Of a stretch of DNA of 64,000 nucleotides, positions 38,868-45,676 are shown in pieces. Every line of letters starts with the position of its first letter. The first letter of the stretch is position 1. The notes under the pieces were generated by a model, which worked only from the letters and a program-made list of their open reading frames with translations, made no database searches and was not told where the DNA came from. The position numbers and the translations under genes were made by a program. The stretch is from Parvularcula lutaonensis (lineage in GTDB: Bacteria; Pseudomonadota; Alphaproteobacteria; Caulobacterales; Parvularculaceae): assembly GCF_014651915.1 (NCBI RefSeq), contig NZ_BMXU01000002.1, positions 62,001 to 126,000 on the forward strand. The letters are read 5' to 3'.

Positions 38868-40295
38868 TTACTCCGCAGGCTTCAGGAAGGTATCGGGACG
38901 GAGCTGGTCCGCGGGCGTGATGCCCGCGGTCCTGATCGGCGGTTCCCCGGACTTGCGGAGCCCCTTCTCCCCTTCCTCCGGGGCGTGTTTCATGAGGCGG
39001 AGAATGTAGAAGACGCCTGCGCCGAAGACGAAGAAATAGACAATGATGAACGCAAGGAGCGACGCGCCGACGGCAGGCGCATCAAGCGGGCTGACGCTGT
39101 CGACCGTGCGAAGGGCGCCATAGACGGTGTAGGGCTGACGGCCGACCTCCGTCGTGATCCATCCCGCGATCACGGCGACAAGGCCTGCCGGGCTCATCAC
39201 GAGGGCCGCCCGGTGCAGCCATTTGTTCGTATACAGCGTCTTCCGGTAGCGCGCCCAGAGCGAGAAGAGGCCGACGCCGAGCATGGCAAAGCCGAGGCCG
39301 ACCATGATGCGGAACGACCAGAAGACGATCCCCACCGGCGGCTGCTCTTCATCGGGAATGGTATCGAGACCAGCGAGAGGCGCGTTCGGGTCGTGCTTGA
39401 GGATCAGGGAGCTCAGCTTCGGGATGCCGACAGCGTATTTGAGCTCCTGCTCCTCGTCATCGGGGATGCCGAAGAGATAGAGTGGCGCGCCGTCGGGATG
39501 GCTCTCATAGTGCCCCTCCATCGCCATGACTTTGGCCGGCTGGTGCTCCAGCGTGTTAAGGCCGTGCATGTCACCGAGCACGATCTGCAGCGGCGCGACG
39601 ATCGCGGCCATCCACATGGCCATGGAGAACATCGTCCTGACGCCAGGATTGTCGCCGCGCCCCTTCAACAGGTGCCACGCACCGACGCCGCCAACGATAA
39701 AAGCGGTCGTCAGGTAGGCCGCCGTCAGCGTATGCGCGAGGCGGAACGGAAAGCTGGGGTTGAAGATCACTTCGAGCCAGTTGGTCGGGATGAACTGGCC
39801 GGCTTCATTGACCGTGTAGCCCGCTGGCGTATGCATCCAGCTGTTCACGGACAGAATCCATGTGGCTGACAGGGCCGTGCCGAAAGCCACGGCGAGACAG
39901 GCGACCATATGCAGCCTGTCGCCTACACGCTCGCGGCCGAAGAGCATGATGCCGAGGAAGCCTGCTTCGAGGAAGAAGGCAGTGAGAACCTCGTAAGCCA
40001 TCAGCGGACCGATGACCGGTCCGGCGATATCGCTGAACACGGACCAGTTCGTGCCGAACTGGTAGCTCATGGTGATGCCGGAGACGACGCCCATGGCGAA
40101 GGCGATGGCGAAAATCTTGATCCAGAACTTGAAGAGCCGGAGATACTTCTCGTTGCGGGTCTTCAGGTACAGCCCGTTGAGGACCGCAAGGTAGCTCGCA
40201 AGACCGATCGAAAAGGCCGGGAAGATGAAGTGAAACGCAACGGTGAACGCGAACTGGATCCTGGCAAGGATCACGGGATCGAAACTAGCGAACAT
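38868..40295 (-). CDS. cydA: Cytochrome bd-type quinol oxidase subunit I (CIO-like)
   Basis: A 475-residue membrane protein with nine helices. FASFDPVILARIQFAFTVAFHFIFPAFSIG holds the heme b595 histidine, and MAYEVLTAFFLEAGFLG, SVNSWMHTPAGY and GWITTEVGRQPYTVYG are the quinol and heme motifs. The loop between helices 6 and 7 is short, as in cyanide-insensitive oxidases. bd oxidases resist sulfide inhibition, which fits the sulfide genes around it. The ATG at 40295 overlaps the SulP stop by 11 bases. Confidence 0.96.
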   Translation of the reverse strand: MFASFDPVILARIQFAFTVAFHFIFPAFSIGLASYLAVLNGLYLKTRNEKYLRLFKFWIKIFAIAFAMGVVSGITMSYQFGTNWSVFSDIAGPVIGPLMAYEVLTAFFLEAGFLGIMLFGRERVGDRLHMVACLAVAFGTALSATWILSVNSWMHTPAGYTVNEAGQFIPTNWLEVIFNPSFPFRLAHTLTAAYLTTAFIVGGVGAWHLLKGRGDNPGVRTMFSMAMWMAAIVAPLQIVLGDMHGLNTLEHQPAKVMAMEGHYESHPDGAPLYLFGIPDDEEQELKYAVGIPKLSSLILKHDPNAPLAGLDTIPDEEQPPVGIVFWSFRIMVGLGFAMLGVGLFSLWARYRKTLYTNKWLHRAALVMSPAGLVAVIAGWITTEVGRQPYTVYGALRTVDSVSPLDAPAVGASLLAFIIVYFFVFGAGVFYILRLMKHAPEEGEKGLRKSGEPPIRTAGITPADQLRPDTFLKPAE

Positions 40296-42090
40296 GCGTC
40301 GTGACCTCTTTCTCTCTTTGTTGCTCCACGCGGTCGCAGAGTGCGTCGACTGCTGACTGTGAGATAATCTCCGGGTCCAGCGCACGCAAAGCGTCATATT
40401 GACTGAGGAACACCTTGCCAGTGAGGTCATCGAGGAAATGTGACCGCTTGAGACGGTCCATCACAGGACCCTTCACTTCGGACAGGTGGAAGGTCACGCC
40501 CGCGTCCTTCAGGCGGGCATTGATCGCCTCGAGACTCTCGAGCGCACTGGCGTCGATCGTGTTCACAGCCGGGCACATGAGGACGAAGTGCTCCGCTTTC
40601 GGATTGGCTGCAACGAGATCATACACTGTATCCTCGAGGCCACGGGCATTGGCAAAATAGAGACTCTCGTCGACCCTGAGTGTGATCACTTTATCACCCG
40701 TGAGGACCTGATGTCGGTCGATGTTGCGGAAATGCTCCGTTCCCGGAACCAGCCCGACGACAGCCATGTGTGGCCGTGAGGTTTTCAGGAGGAAAAGGAG
40801 TAGCGACAGGGCAACACCCGTCACGACGCCTGCCTCGACACCGAAACCGAGCGTCACGAGAATTGTGGCGATCATCGCCAGGCCGTCAGACTTCGAATAG
40901 CGCACGGTCTCGACCACGGACCTGAAATTCACGAGCGAAAGCACGGCGACGATGATCGTCGCGGCCAGCGTGGCCTTGGGCAGGTAGGTGAGGAGCGGCG
41001 TCAGGAACAGCGCAGCGATGGCAATGCCGATGGCGGTGAATGCACCCGCCGCGGGGGTCTCGGCCCCGGCGTCGAAATTGACGGCGGACCGGGCGAAGCC
41101 GCCAGTCACCGGAAAGCCGCTCGAGAACCCTGCGGCGAGGTTGGAGGCGCCGAGGGCGATCAGCTCCTGGTCGGGGTCAATGCGCTGGCGGCGTTTCGCC
41201 GCGAGCGTCTGGGCGACGGAGATCGACTCCACGAAGCCAATGATCGAGATCAGGAGGGCCGGGACGAACAGCGCCTCTATTAGCCCGAGGTCGAAGCTCG
41301 GTATGCTGAGCGGTGGCAGGCTGCCATCCACCTCACCGACAATCGCGACGCCCTGCTGATCGAGACGCAGGAGCGAGGTTACCGCGACGGTCACGGCGAT
41401 GGCGAGGACCGGACCGGCCTTCGCGATCATACTCGCCGGCTTTGCGGGCAAGCCTATGGCGGTCAGGAGGGGCGCGAGTCCCTTCCGGACCCAGAAGAGG
41501 AAAAGGGTGGCGCAAGCGCCTATGATGAGCGTCGGGACGTTGAGGTCACCGATATGACGGACAAGCGAGGAGACAAGGAGGAAGAGATTCTCCCCATGCG
41601 CATCAATTCCGAAAATGTGCTTGAGCTGGCTTGCCGCGATGATGAGTCCTGACGCGGTGATGAAGCCCGAAATGACGGGATGGCTGAGGAAGTTGGCGAG
41701 GAAGCCCAGCCGGAAGAGGCCCATCAGGAGGAGAATGCCCCCCGAGAGAACCGCGAGCAACACTGCCGCGGAGAGATACTCGGCCGTCCCCTGCTCCGCC
41801 ACTTGACCGACCGCTGCAGCGGTCAGCAGCGAAACGACGGCCACGGGGCCGACAGCGAGCGTGCGCGATGTTCCGAATACGGCGTAGGCGACGAGCGGCA
41901 GGATCGAGGCATAAAGACCGACCTCAGGCGGAAGCCCCGCCAGCATCGCGTAGGCCAATGACTGCGGGATCAGCATGATTGTCACGATCAATGCCGCGAG
42001 AGCATCGCTCACGAACGTCTCGCCGCGATAGGTCCTGGCCCAGGAAAGGATCGGCAGCCACTCGCGCCGCCGTGACTGCCTGATGGTCAT
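40285..42090 (-). CDS. SulP-family inorganic anion transporter with STAS domain
   Basis: A 601-residue carrier. The transporter core begins LIVTIMLIPQSLAYAMLAGLPPEVGLYASILPL and includes GLIIAASQLKHIFGI and the FPVTGGFARSAVNFDAGAETPAAG family signature. About residues 440-560 form a STAS domain (ITLRVDESLYFANARGLEDTV, VLMCPAVNTIDASALESLEAI). SulP proteins carry sulfate, bicarbonate, nitrate or other anions; sulfate or sulfite export is an inference from the neighbouring persulfide dioxygenase. It lies 13 bases after that gene. Confidence 0.88.
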   Translation of the reverse strand: MTIRQSRRREWLPILSWARTYRGETFVSDALAALIVTIMLIPQSLAYAMLAGLPPEVGLYASILPLVAYAVFGTSRTLAVGPVAVVSLLTAAAVGQVAEQGTAEYLSAAVLLAVLSGGILLLMGLFRLGFLANFLSHPVISGFITASGLIIAASQLKHIFGIDAHGENLFLLVSSLVRHIGDLNVPTLIIGACATLFLFWVRKGLAPLLTAIGLPAKPASMIAKAGPVLAIAVTVAVTSLLRLDQQGVAIVGEVDGSLPPLSIPSFDLGLIEALFVPALLISIIGFVESISVAQTLAAKRRQRIDPDQELIALGASNLAAGFSSGFPVTGGFARSAVNFDAGAETPAAGAFTAIGIAIAALFLTPLLTYLPKATLAATIIVAVLSLVNFRSVVETVRYSKSDGLAMIATILVTLGFGVEAGVVTGVALSLLLFLLKTSRPHMAVVGLVPGTEHFRNIDRHQVLTGDKVITLRVDESLYFANARGLEDTVYDLVAANPKAEHFVLMCPAVNTIDASALESLEAINARLKDAGVTFHLSEVKGPVMDRLKRSHFLDDLTGKVFLSQYDALRALDPEIISQSAVDALCDRVEQQREKEVTTHVR

Positions 42091-42103
42091 GCCAAAAGCC
42101 CCT

Positions 42104-43021
42104 TCACAAGACGTTCAGCGGGATCTTGAGGTATTGCACGCCGTTATCCTCCGGCTCTGGAAGGTTGCCGGCATTCATGTTCACCTGAACCGAAGGAATG
42201 ATCAGTGTGGGCATGTCGAGCGTCGCGTCGCGCTCCGTCCGCATCTTGACGAACGCCTCCTCGGAGACGCCCTCGTGGATATGGACGTTCTCCTTCCGCT
42301 GGGTCCCGACTGTCGTCTCCCACGCGAAATGGTCCCGAACCGGCGACTTGTAGTCGTGGCACAGGAACATCCGGGTTTCGTCCGGGAACTGGAAAAGGCG
42401 GTGAATGGACCGATAAAGTGTCGCCGCGTCGCCGCCGGGGAAATCGCAGCGCGCCGTGCCGTAGTCAGGCATGAACAGGGTGTCGCCGACGAAGAGCGCA
42501 TCGCCGATCAGGTAGCTCATGCAGGCTGGCGTGTGGCCAGGGGTGTGAACCGCGATACCTTCGAACCGTCCGAACGCGAACGTATCACCATCCTCGAAAA
42601 GGATGTCGAACTGCGAACCGTCACGCTGGAAAGCACTGCCTTTGTTGAAGATCTTTCCGAAGACATCCTGCACGGTCGTGATCCGGGCGCCGATCGCGAG
42701 CCTGCCGCCGAGCTTCTCCTTGAGATAAGGCGCCGCCGAAAGGTGATCGGCATGAACGTGCGTCTCTAGGATGAGATCGATGGTCAGGCCCTTCTCCTCG
42801 ATGAAAGCGATGAGGCGGTCAGCGCTATGCGTCGCGGTCCGGCCCGACTTGTGATCGAAGTCGAGAAGGCTGTCGATGACCACGCCGACCTTCGCCTCAT
42901 CATCATAGACGACATATGAAACGGTGTTGGTGGGCTCGTCGAAGAACGCTCTCACGACAGGGGCGTCGTAGCGGTGATTCTCGACGGCCTTGGGCAGCGG
43001 GGGAATGCCCTGTTCAGACAT
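42104..43021 (-). CDS. blh: MBL-fold persulfide dioxygenase (ETHE1/Blh type)
   Basis: A 305-residue metallo-beta-lactamase fold protein. The metal motif is THVHADH at residues 87-93, with the distal ligands in VHTPGHTPACMSY and LFMPDYGTARCDFPGG; the last His is in MFLCHDYKSP. It is the ETHE1-like group that oxidises glutathione persulfide to sulfite and uses a single iron. In Agrobacterium and Xylella Blh carries an N-terminal DUF442 domain; here that domain is missing and sits instead on SQR. The gene starts 12 bases after the ArsR stop. Confidence 0.9.
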   Translation of the reverse strand: MSEQGIPPLPKAVENHRYDAPVVRAFFDEPTNTVSYVVYDDEAKVGVVIDSLLDFDHKSGRTATHSADRLIAFIEEKGLTIDLILETHVHADHLSAAPYLKEKLGGRLAIGARITTVQDVFGKIFNKGSAFQRDGSQFDILFEDGDTFAFGRFEGIAVHTPGHTPACMSYLIGDALFVGDTLFMPDYGTARCDFPGGDAATLYRSIHRLFQFPDETRMFLCHDYKSPVRDHFAWETTVGTQRKENVHIHEGVSEEAFVKMRTERDATLDMPTLIIPSVQVNMNAGNLPEPEDNGVQYLKIPLNVL

Positions 43022-43033
43022 GATGGACTCCTT

Positions 43034-43423
43034 CTATTGGTCTGAAGACGGAATAATACGGGCGAATACACTTCCGCCGCCGCGGGGTTTCCCTGCAGGA
43101 GCCGCGGCAGCGCTCATCGGGTACTGGCCGCAGAGGACGGCGACGATGTTGGCCGCGCGGGGCTCGACGAGCCGGTAGAAGACTGCTTTCGACTCCCGGC
43201 GGCCTTCGATCACGCCTGCTTCGCGGAGCTTGCCGAGCTCCTTGGAAAGGGCGGGCTGGCGGATACCGGTCAGCTCTTCGAGCTCTCCGACACCGCGTTC
43301 GCCTGCCATCAGCTCACAGACGAGCCGCAGGCGCTGGGGGTGGGCCAGCGCGCGAAGGAGAAACGCCGCGCCCTCCGCGCGCCTCTCCATCTCTTCGGGA
43401 TGAACGAGGACATCCGTGCTCAT
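43034..43423 (-). CDS. sqrR: SqrR/BigR-like ArsR-family persulfide-sensing repressor
   Basis: A 129-residue winged-helix protein: ALAHPQRLRLVCELMAGERGV, then ELTGIRQPALSKELGKLREAGVIEGRRESKAVFYRL. It has exactly two cysteines, Cys36 and Cys98, at spots matching the pair in SqrR and BigR that form a tetrasulfide bridge under persulfide stress and release DNA. That mechanism is known for the family. Its ATG overlaps the peroxiredoxin stop (ATGA). It would control this operon and the divergent YeeE/YedE genes. Confidence 0.88.
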   Translation of the reverse strand: MSTDVLVHPEEMERRAEGAAFLLRALAHPQRLRLVCELMAGERGVGELEELTGIRQPALSKELGKLREAGVIEGRRESKAVFYRLVEPRAANIVAVLCGQYPMSAAAAPAGKPRGGGSVFARIIPSSDQ

Positions 43424-44046
43424 CGAACACCTCCCGCGTACCAGGCAGGGCCAGCCGCAACGGATTCTTCATCCGTGCCCGGAGCGGAGGCGAGAAGCGG
43501 CTCCCCCTCGCGCCAGTCCGCCGGGGCGACGCCGTCGTTCCCGGCGGTATCCCGTAGCGCCGAAACGAGGCGCAAGAGTTCGTCTACGGAGCGGCCGACT
43601 TCCATCGGATAGTGCACCATGGCTTTCAGGATACCCTGAGGGTCGATCACGAAGACCGAGCGCACCGTCGCCGTCGAACTCGCGCCGGGATGGATCATGC
43701 CGTAGCTTGTCGCAATTGCCAGCGATGGGTCTTCCAGAAGCGGAAACTGAGGACGGATACCGAAATCGGCCTCGATCCGGTCGAACCAGGCAATATGGGA
43801 ATAGACGCTGTCGGCCGAGAGACCGATCAGCGCGCAATCGAGTGCCTCGAAGCGCTCCGATGCTCGGGCCAAAGCGACAAATTCGGACGTGCAAACCGGC
43901 GTGAAATCAGCCGGGTGGGCGAACAGAAGAACCCAGCGCCCTGCAAAATCGGACAAGCGAACGGTTCCCTTGGTGGAACGGGCCTCGAACAGAGGAGCAG
44001 GCTCATCGAGCCGGGCGACAGGTATTTTGGGTGCGTCGTCGGACAT
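43420..44046 (-). CDS. 1-Cys peroxiredoxin (Prx6-type)
   Basis: A 208-residue peroxiredoxin. The peroxidatic motif is PADFTPVCTSEF with Cys52, and the C-terminal VAPADWREGEP block is that of the Prx6 group. A second cysteine (Cys71) is not in the resolving position. It would reduce peroxides or persulfides. It is the first gene on the minus strand and its stop overlaps the ArsR start. Its presence in a sulfide operon suggests a role against sulfane sulfur or peroxide. Confidence 0.87.
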   Translation of the reverse strand: MSDDAPKIPVARLDEPAPLFEARSTKGTVRLSDFAGRWVLLFAHPADFTPVCTSEFVALARASERFEALDCALIGLSADSVYSHIAWFDRIEADFGIRPQFPLLEDPSLAIATSYGMIHPGASSTATVRSVFVIDPQGILKAMVHYPMEVGRSVDELLRLVSALRDTAGNDGVAPADWREGEPLLASAPGTDEESVAAGPAWYAGGVR

Positions 44047-44076
44047 GAGGCTTTTTCCCTGGATATCTTGCGCCCT

Positions 44077-44094
44077 CATATTATCCGGTATATG
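44077..44094. promoter_or_regulatory. Candidate SqrR/BigR operator in the divergent promoter
   Basis: CATAT-N8-ATATG, an inverted repeat of five bases each side, in the 113-bp gap between the peroxiredoxin gene and the divergent YeeE-like gene. SqrR of Rhodobacter binds an inverted repeat with an eight-base spacer (ATTC-N8-GAAT). The half-sites differ, so only spacing and location support this. Confidence 0.4.
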
Positions 44095-44159
44095 TAATTG
44101 TCAACTACTGGCAGCCGTTCGGCCTGTAGACCCAATGCGACGATCCGACGGAGTTCTCG

Positions 44160-44594
44160 ATGGCACCCGAAACGTCTTTCACACCCCTTTCCGCCCTGAT
44201 TGGCGGCGGCATGATCGGCCTCGCGGCCACCTTGCTGATGCTGTCGCTTGGCAGGATCGCCGGGATCAGCGGAATTCTCGCCGGCGCAATAACACCCGCA
44301 GGTACCGACCGAGGCTGGCGCATCGCCTTCCTGGCGGGATTGCTCGCGCCCGGCCTGGTGCTCGCGGCGATAGGCAAGGCGCCCCCGGTCAGTTTTGTCG
44401 CGGGCACACAGCTCCTCATCCTTGCCGGACTGCTTGTCGGCTTTGGCACACGGCTCGGTTCCGGCTGCACCAGCGGGCATGGCGTCTGCGGACTCGCTCG
44501 ACTCTCTCCGCGATCGCTTGTCGCCGTGGTGTCGTTCATGGCGGCTGGGTTCGTCACCGTCGGCATTCTCCGCCACGTGGCAGGAGGCTTCTGA
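44160..44594 (+). CDS. YeeE/YedE-family sulfur transport protein, first half (PmpA-like)
   Basis: A 144-residue membrane protein with about four helices. The sulfur-transport signature GSGCTSGHGVCGLARLSPRS, with two conserved cysteines, is present. In YeeE-type transporters such cysteines pass thiosulfate; half-size pairs next to BigR genes are thought to move sulfur compounds or persulfide. TGATG links its stop to the next gene by a one-base overlap. It is divergent from the sqrR operon. Confidence 0.85.
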   Translation: MAPETSFTPLSALIGGGMIGLAATLLMLSLGRIAGISGILAGAITPAGTDRGWRIAFLAGLLAPGLVLAAIGKAPPVSFVAGTQLLILAGLLVGFGTRLGSGCTSGHGVCGLARLSPRSLVAVVSFMAAGFVTVGILRHVAGGF

Positions 44595-45013
44595 TGCGCA
44601 AGCTCCTCGCTGCATTCCTTATCGGCAGCCTGTTCGGTGGCGGGCTCATCATTTCAGGCATGACGAACCCGGCGAAGGTCCAGAACTTCCTCGACCTCTT
44701 CGGCCAGTGGGACCCCAGCCTCGCCTTCGTGATGGGCGGCGCGCTGGCGGTGACCCTGATCGGCTTCCGGTTGGTCCTGCGCAGGCCAGCACCGCTGGAT
44801 GCCGACAGGTTCGAGCTTCCGGGAACGAAAGAATTGACGCCAAGCCTCGTGATCGGATCGGTGCTGTTCGGCATCGGCTGGGGCTTGGCCGGACTGTGCC
44901 CAGGGCCGGCGCTTGCCGTGATCCCGCTCGCGCCAGGACCAGCGGCGGTGTTCCTTGTCGGTCTCCTCGGCGGTGTTCTCGGTCACGACGCATGGCAAAG
45001 GCGGCGCGGCTGA
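44594..45013 (+). CDS. YeeE/YedE-family (DUF6691) protein, second half (PmpB-like)
   Basis: A 139-residue membrane protein: KLLAAFLIGSLFGGGLIISGMTNPAKVQNFLDLFGQWDPSLAFVMGGAL, and later SVLFGIGWGLAGLCPGPAL with the single cysteine of the second half-transporter. It starts within the stop of the first half and the two would form a complete YeeE-like carrier. Confidence 0.85.
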   Translation: MRKLLAAFLIGSLFGGGLIISGMTNPAKVQNFLDLFGQWDPSLAFVMGGALAVTLIGFRLVLRRPAPLDADRFELPGTKELTPSLVIGSVLFGIGWGLAGLCPGPALAVIPLAPGPAAVFLVGLLGGVLGHDAWQRRRG

Positions 45014-45080
45014 GACTGCTACGGAGGGTCGCGGTGGCGCGGCGCTTCCCAGCCTTTGCTGGCTCGCCTAAAGCGCGGCC

Positions 45081-45674
45081 ATGTCAGAACCGACCGGGAT
45101 AAGGCCACCCAAGGGCCCGCTCTACGAAGCACGGCGCGCAGTTGCCCTGTGGCTCTTCGGGTTGGCCGGGTGGAAGGTGGAAGGCACGGCGCCGGAAGAG
45201 GACAGGTTCGTCGTCATCGCGGCGCCACACACATCGAACTGGGACCTGCCCTACATGCTGGCGGTTGCGTTCAAGTTCCGCATCAAGCTGCGCTGGATGG
45301 GCAAGGACAGCCTCTTCAAGCCGCCCTTCGGCTGGCTGATGAAGGCCATGGGCGGCATTCCGATCGACCGATCGAAGGCGAACAACGTCGTCACCCAGAT
45401 GGTCGAGATCTATCGCGATGCGGACATTCTCGCCGTGGCGATCCCTCCCGAGGGCACCCGCGCGAATGTCCGTGTATGGAAGACCGGCTTCTATAACATT
45501 GCCCATGGCGCGGGCGTTCCGATCGCGCTCGGCTTCCTCGATTATCAGCGCAAGGTCGGCGGCATCGGCGGGGTTTTCCACACGACCGGCGACTACGAGA
45601 AAGACCTCGGTGAGATCCAGGCCTTTTATGCCAAGGTCGTCGGAAAGCACGACAGCCGATCAGAGAAGGCCTGA
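45081..45674 (+). CDS. 1-acyl-glycerol-3-phosphate acyltransferase family protein
   Basis: A 197-residue PlsC-type acyltransferase. The HX4D motif is HTSNWD (His50, Asp55); the second motif is AIPPEGTRA and GGIPIDRSK precedes it. There is no transmembrane segment beyond a weak hydrophobic VALWLFGLAG region. It would acylate lysophosphatidate or a related lipid. The stop is only two bases from that of the convergent cyanophycinase gene. Confidence 0.85.
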   Translation: MSEPTGIRPPKGPLYEARRAVALWLFGLAGWKVEGTAPEEDRFVVIAAPHTSNWDLPYMLAVAFKFRIKLRWMGKDSLFKPPFGWLMKAMGGIPIDRSKANNVVTQMVEIYRDADILAVAIPPEGTRANVRVWKTGFYNIAHGAGVPIALGFLDYQRKVGGIGGVFHTTGDYEKDLGEIQAFYAKVVGKHDSRSEKA

Positions 45675-45676
45675 GG

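Noticed and set aside
37710-39869. A 719-codon open frame opposite cydB and cydA
   Set aside because: Low-complexity charged product typical of antisense shadow; the opposite strand encodes clear CydA, CydB and DUF2474.
43420-44046. Peroxiredoxin as a 2-Cys AhpC
   Set aside because: Second cysteine is at residue 71 and not in the resolving position; the C-terminal block is that of the 1-Cys Prx6 group.
34276-45080. Integrative element with tRNA-Ser att repeats
   Set aside because: No integrase and no second copy of the tRNA 3' end found in the window; only the position suggests an acquired block.
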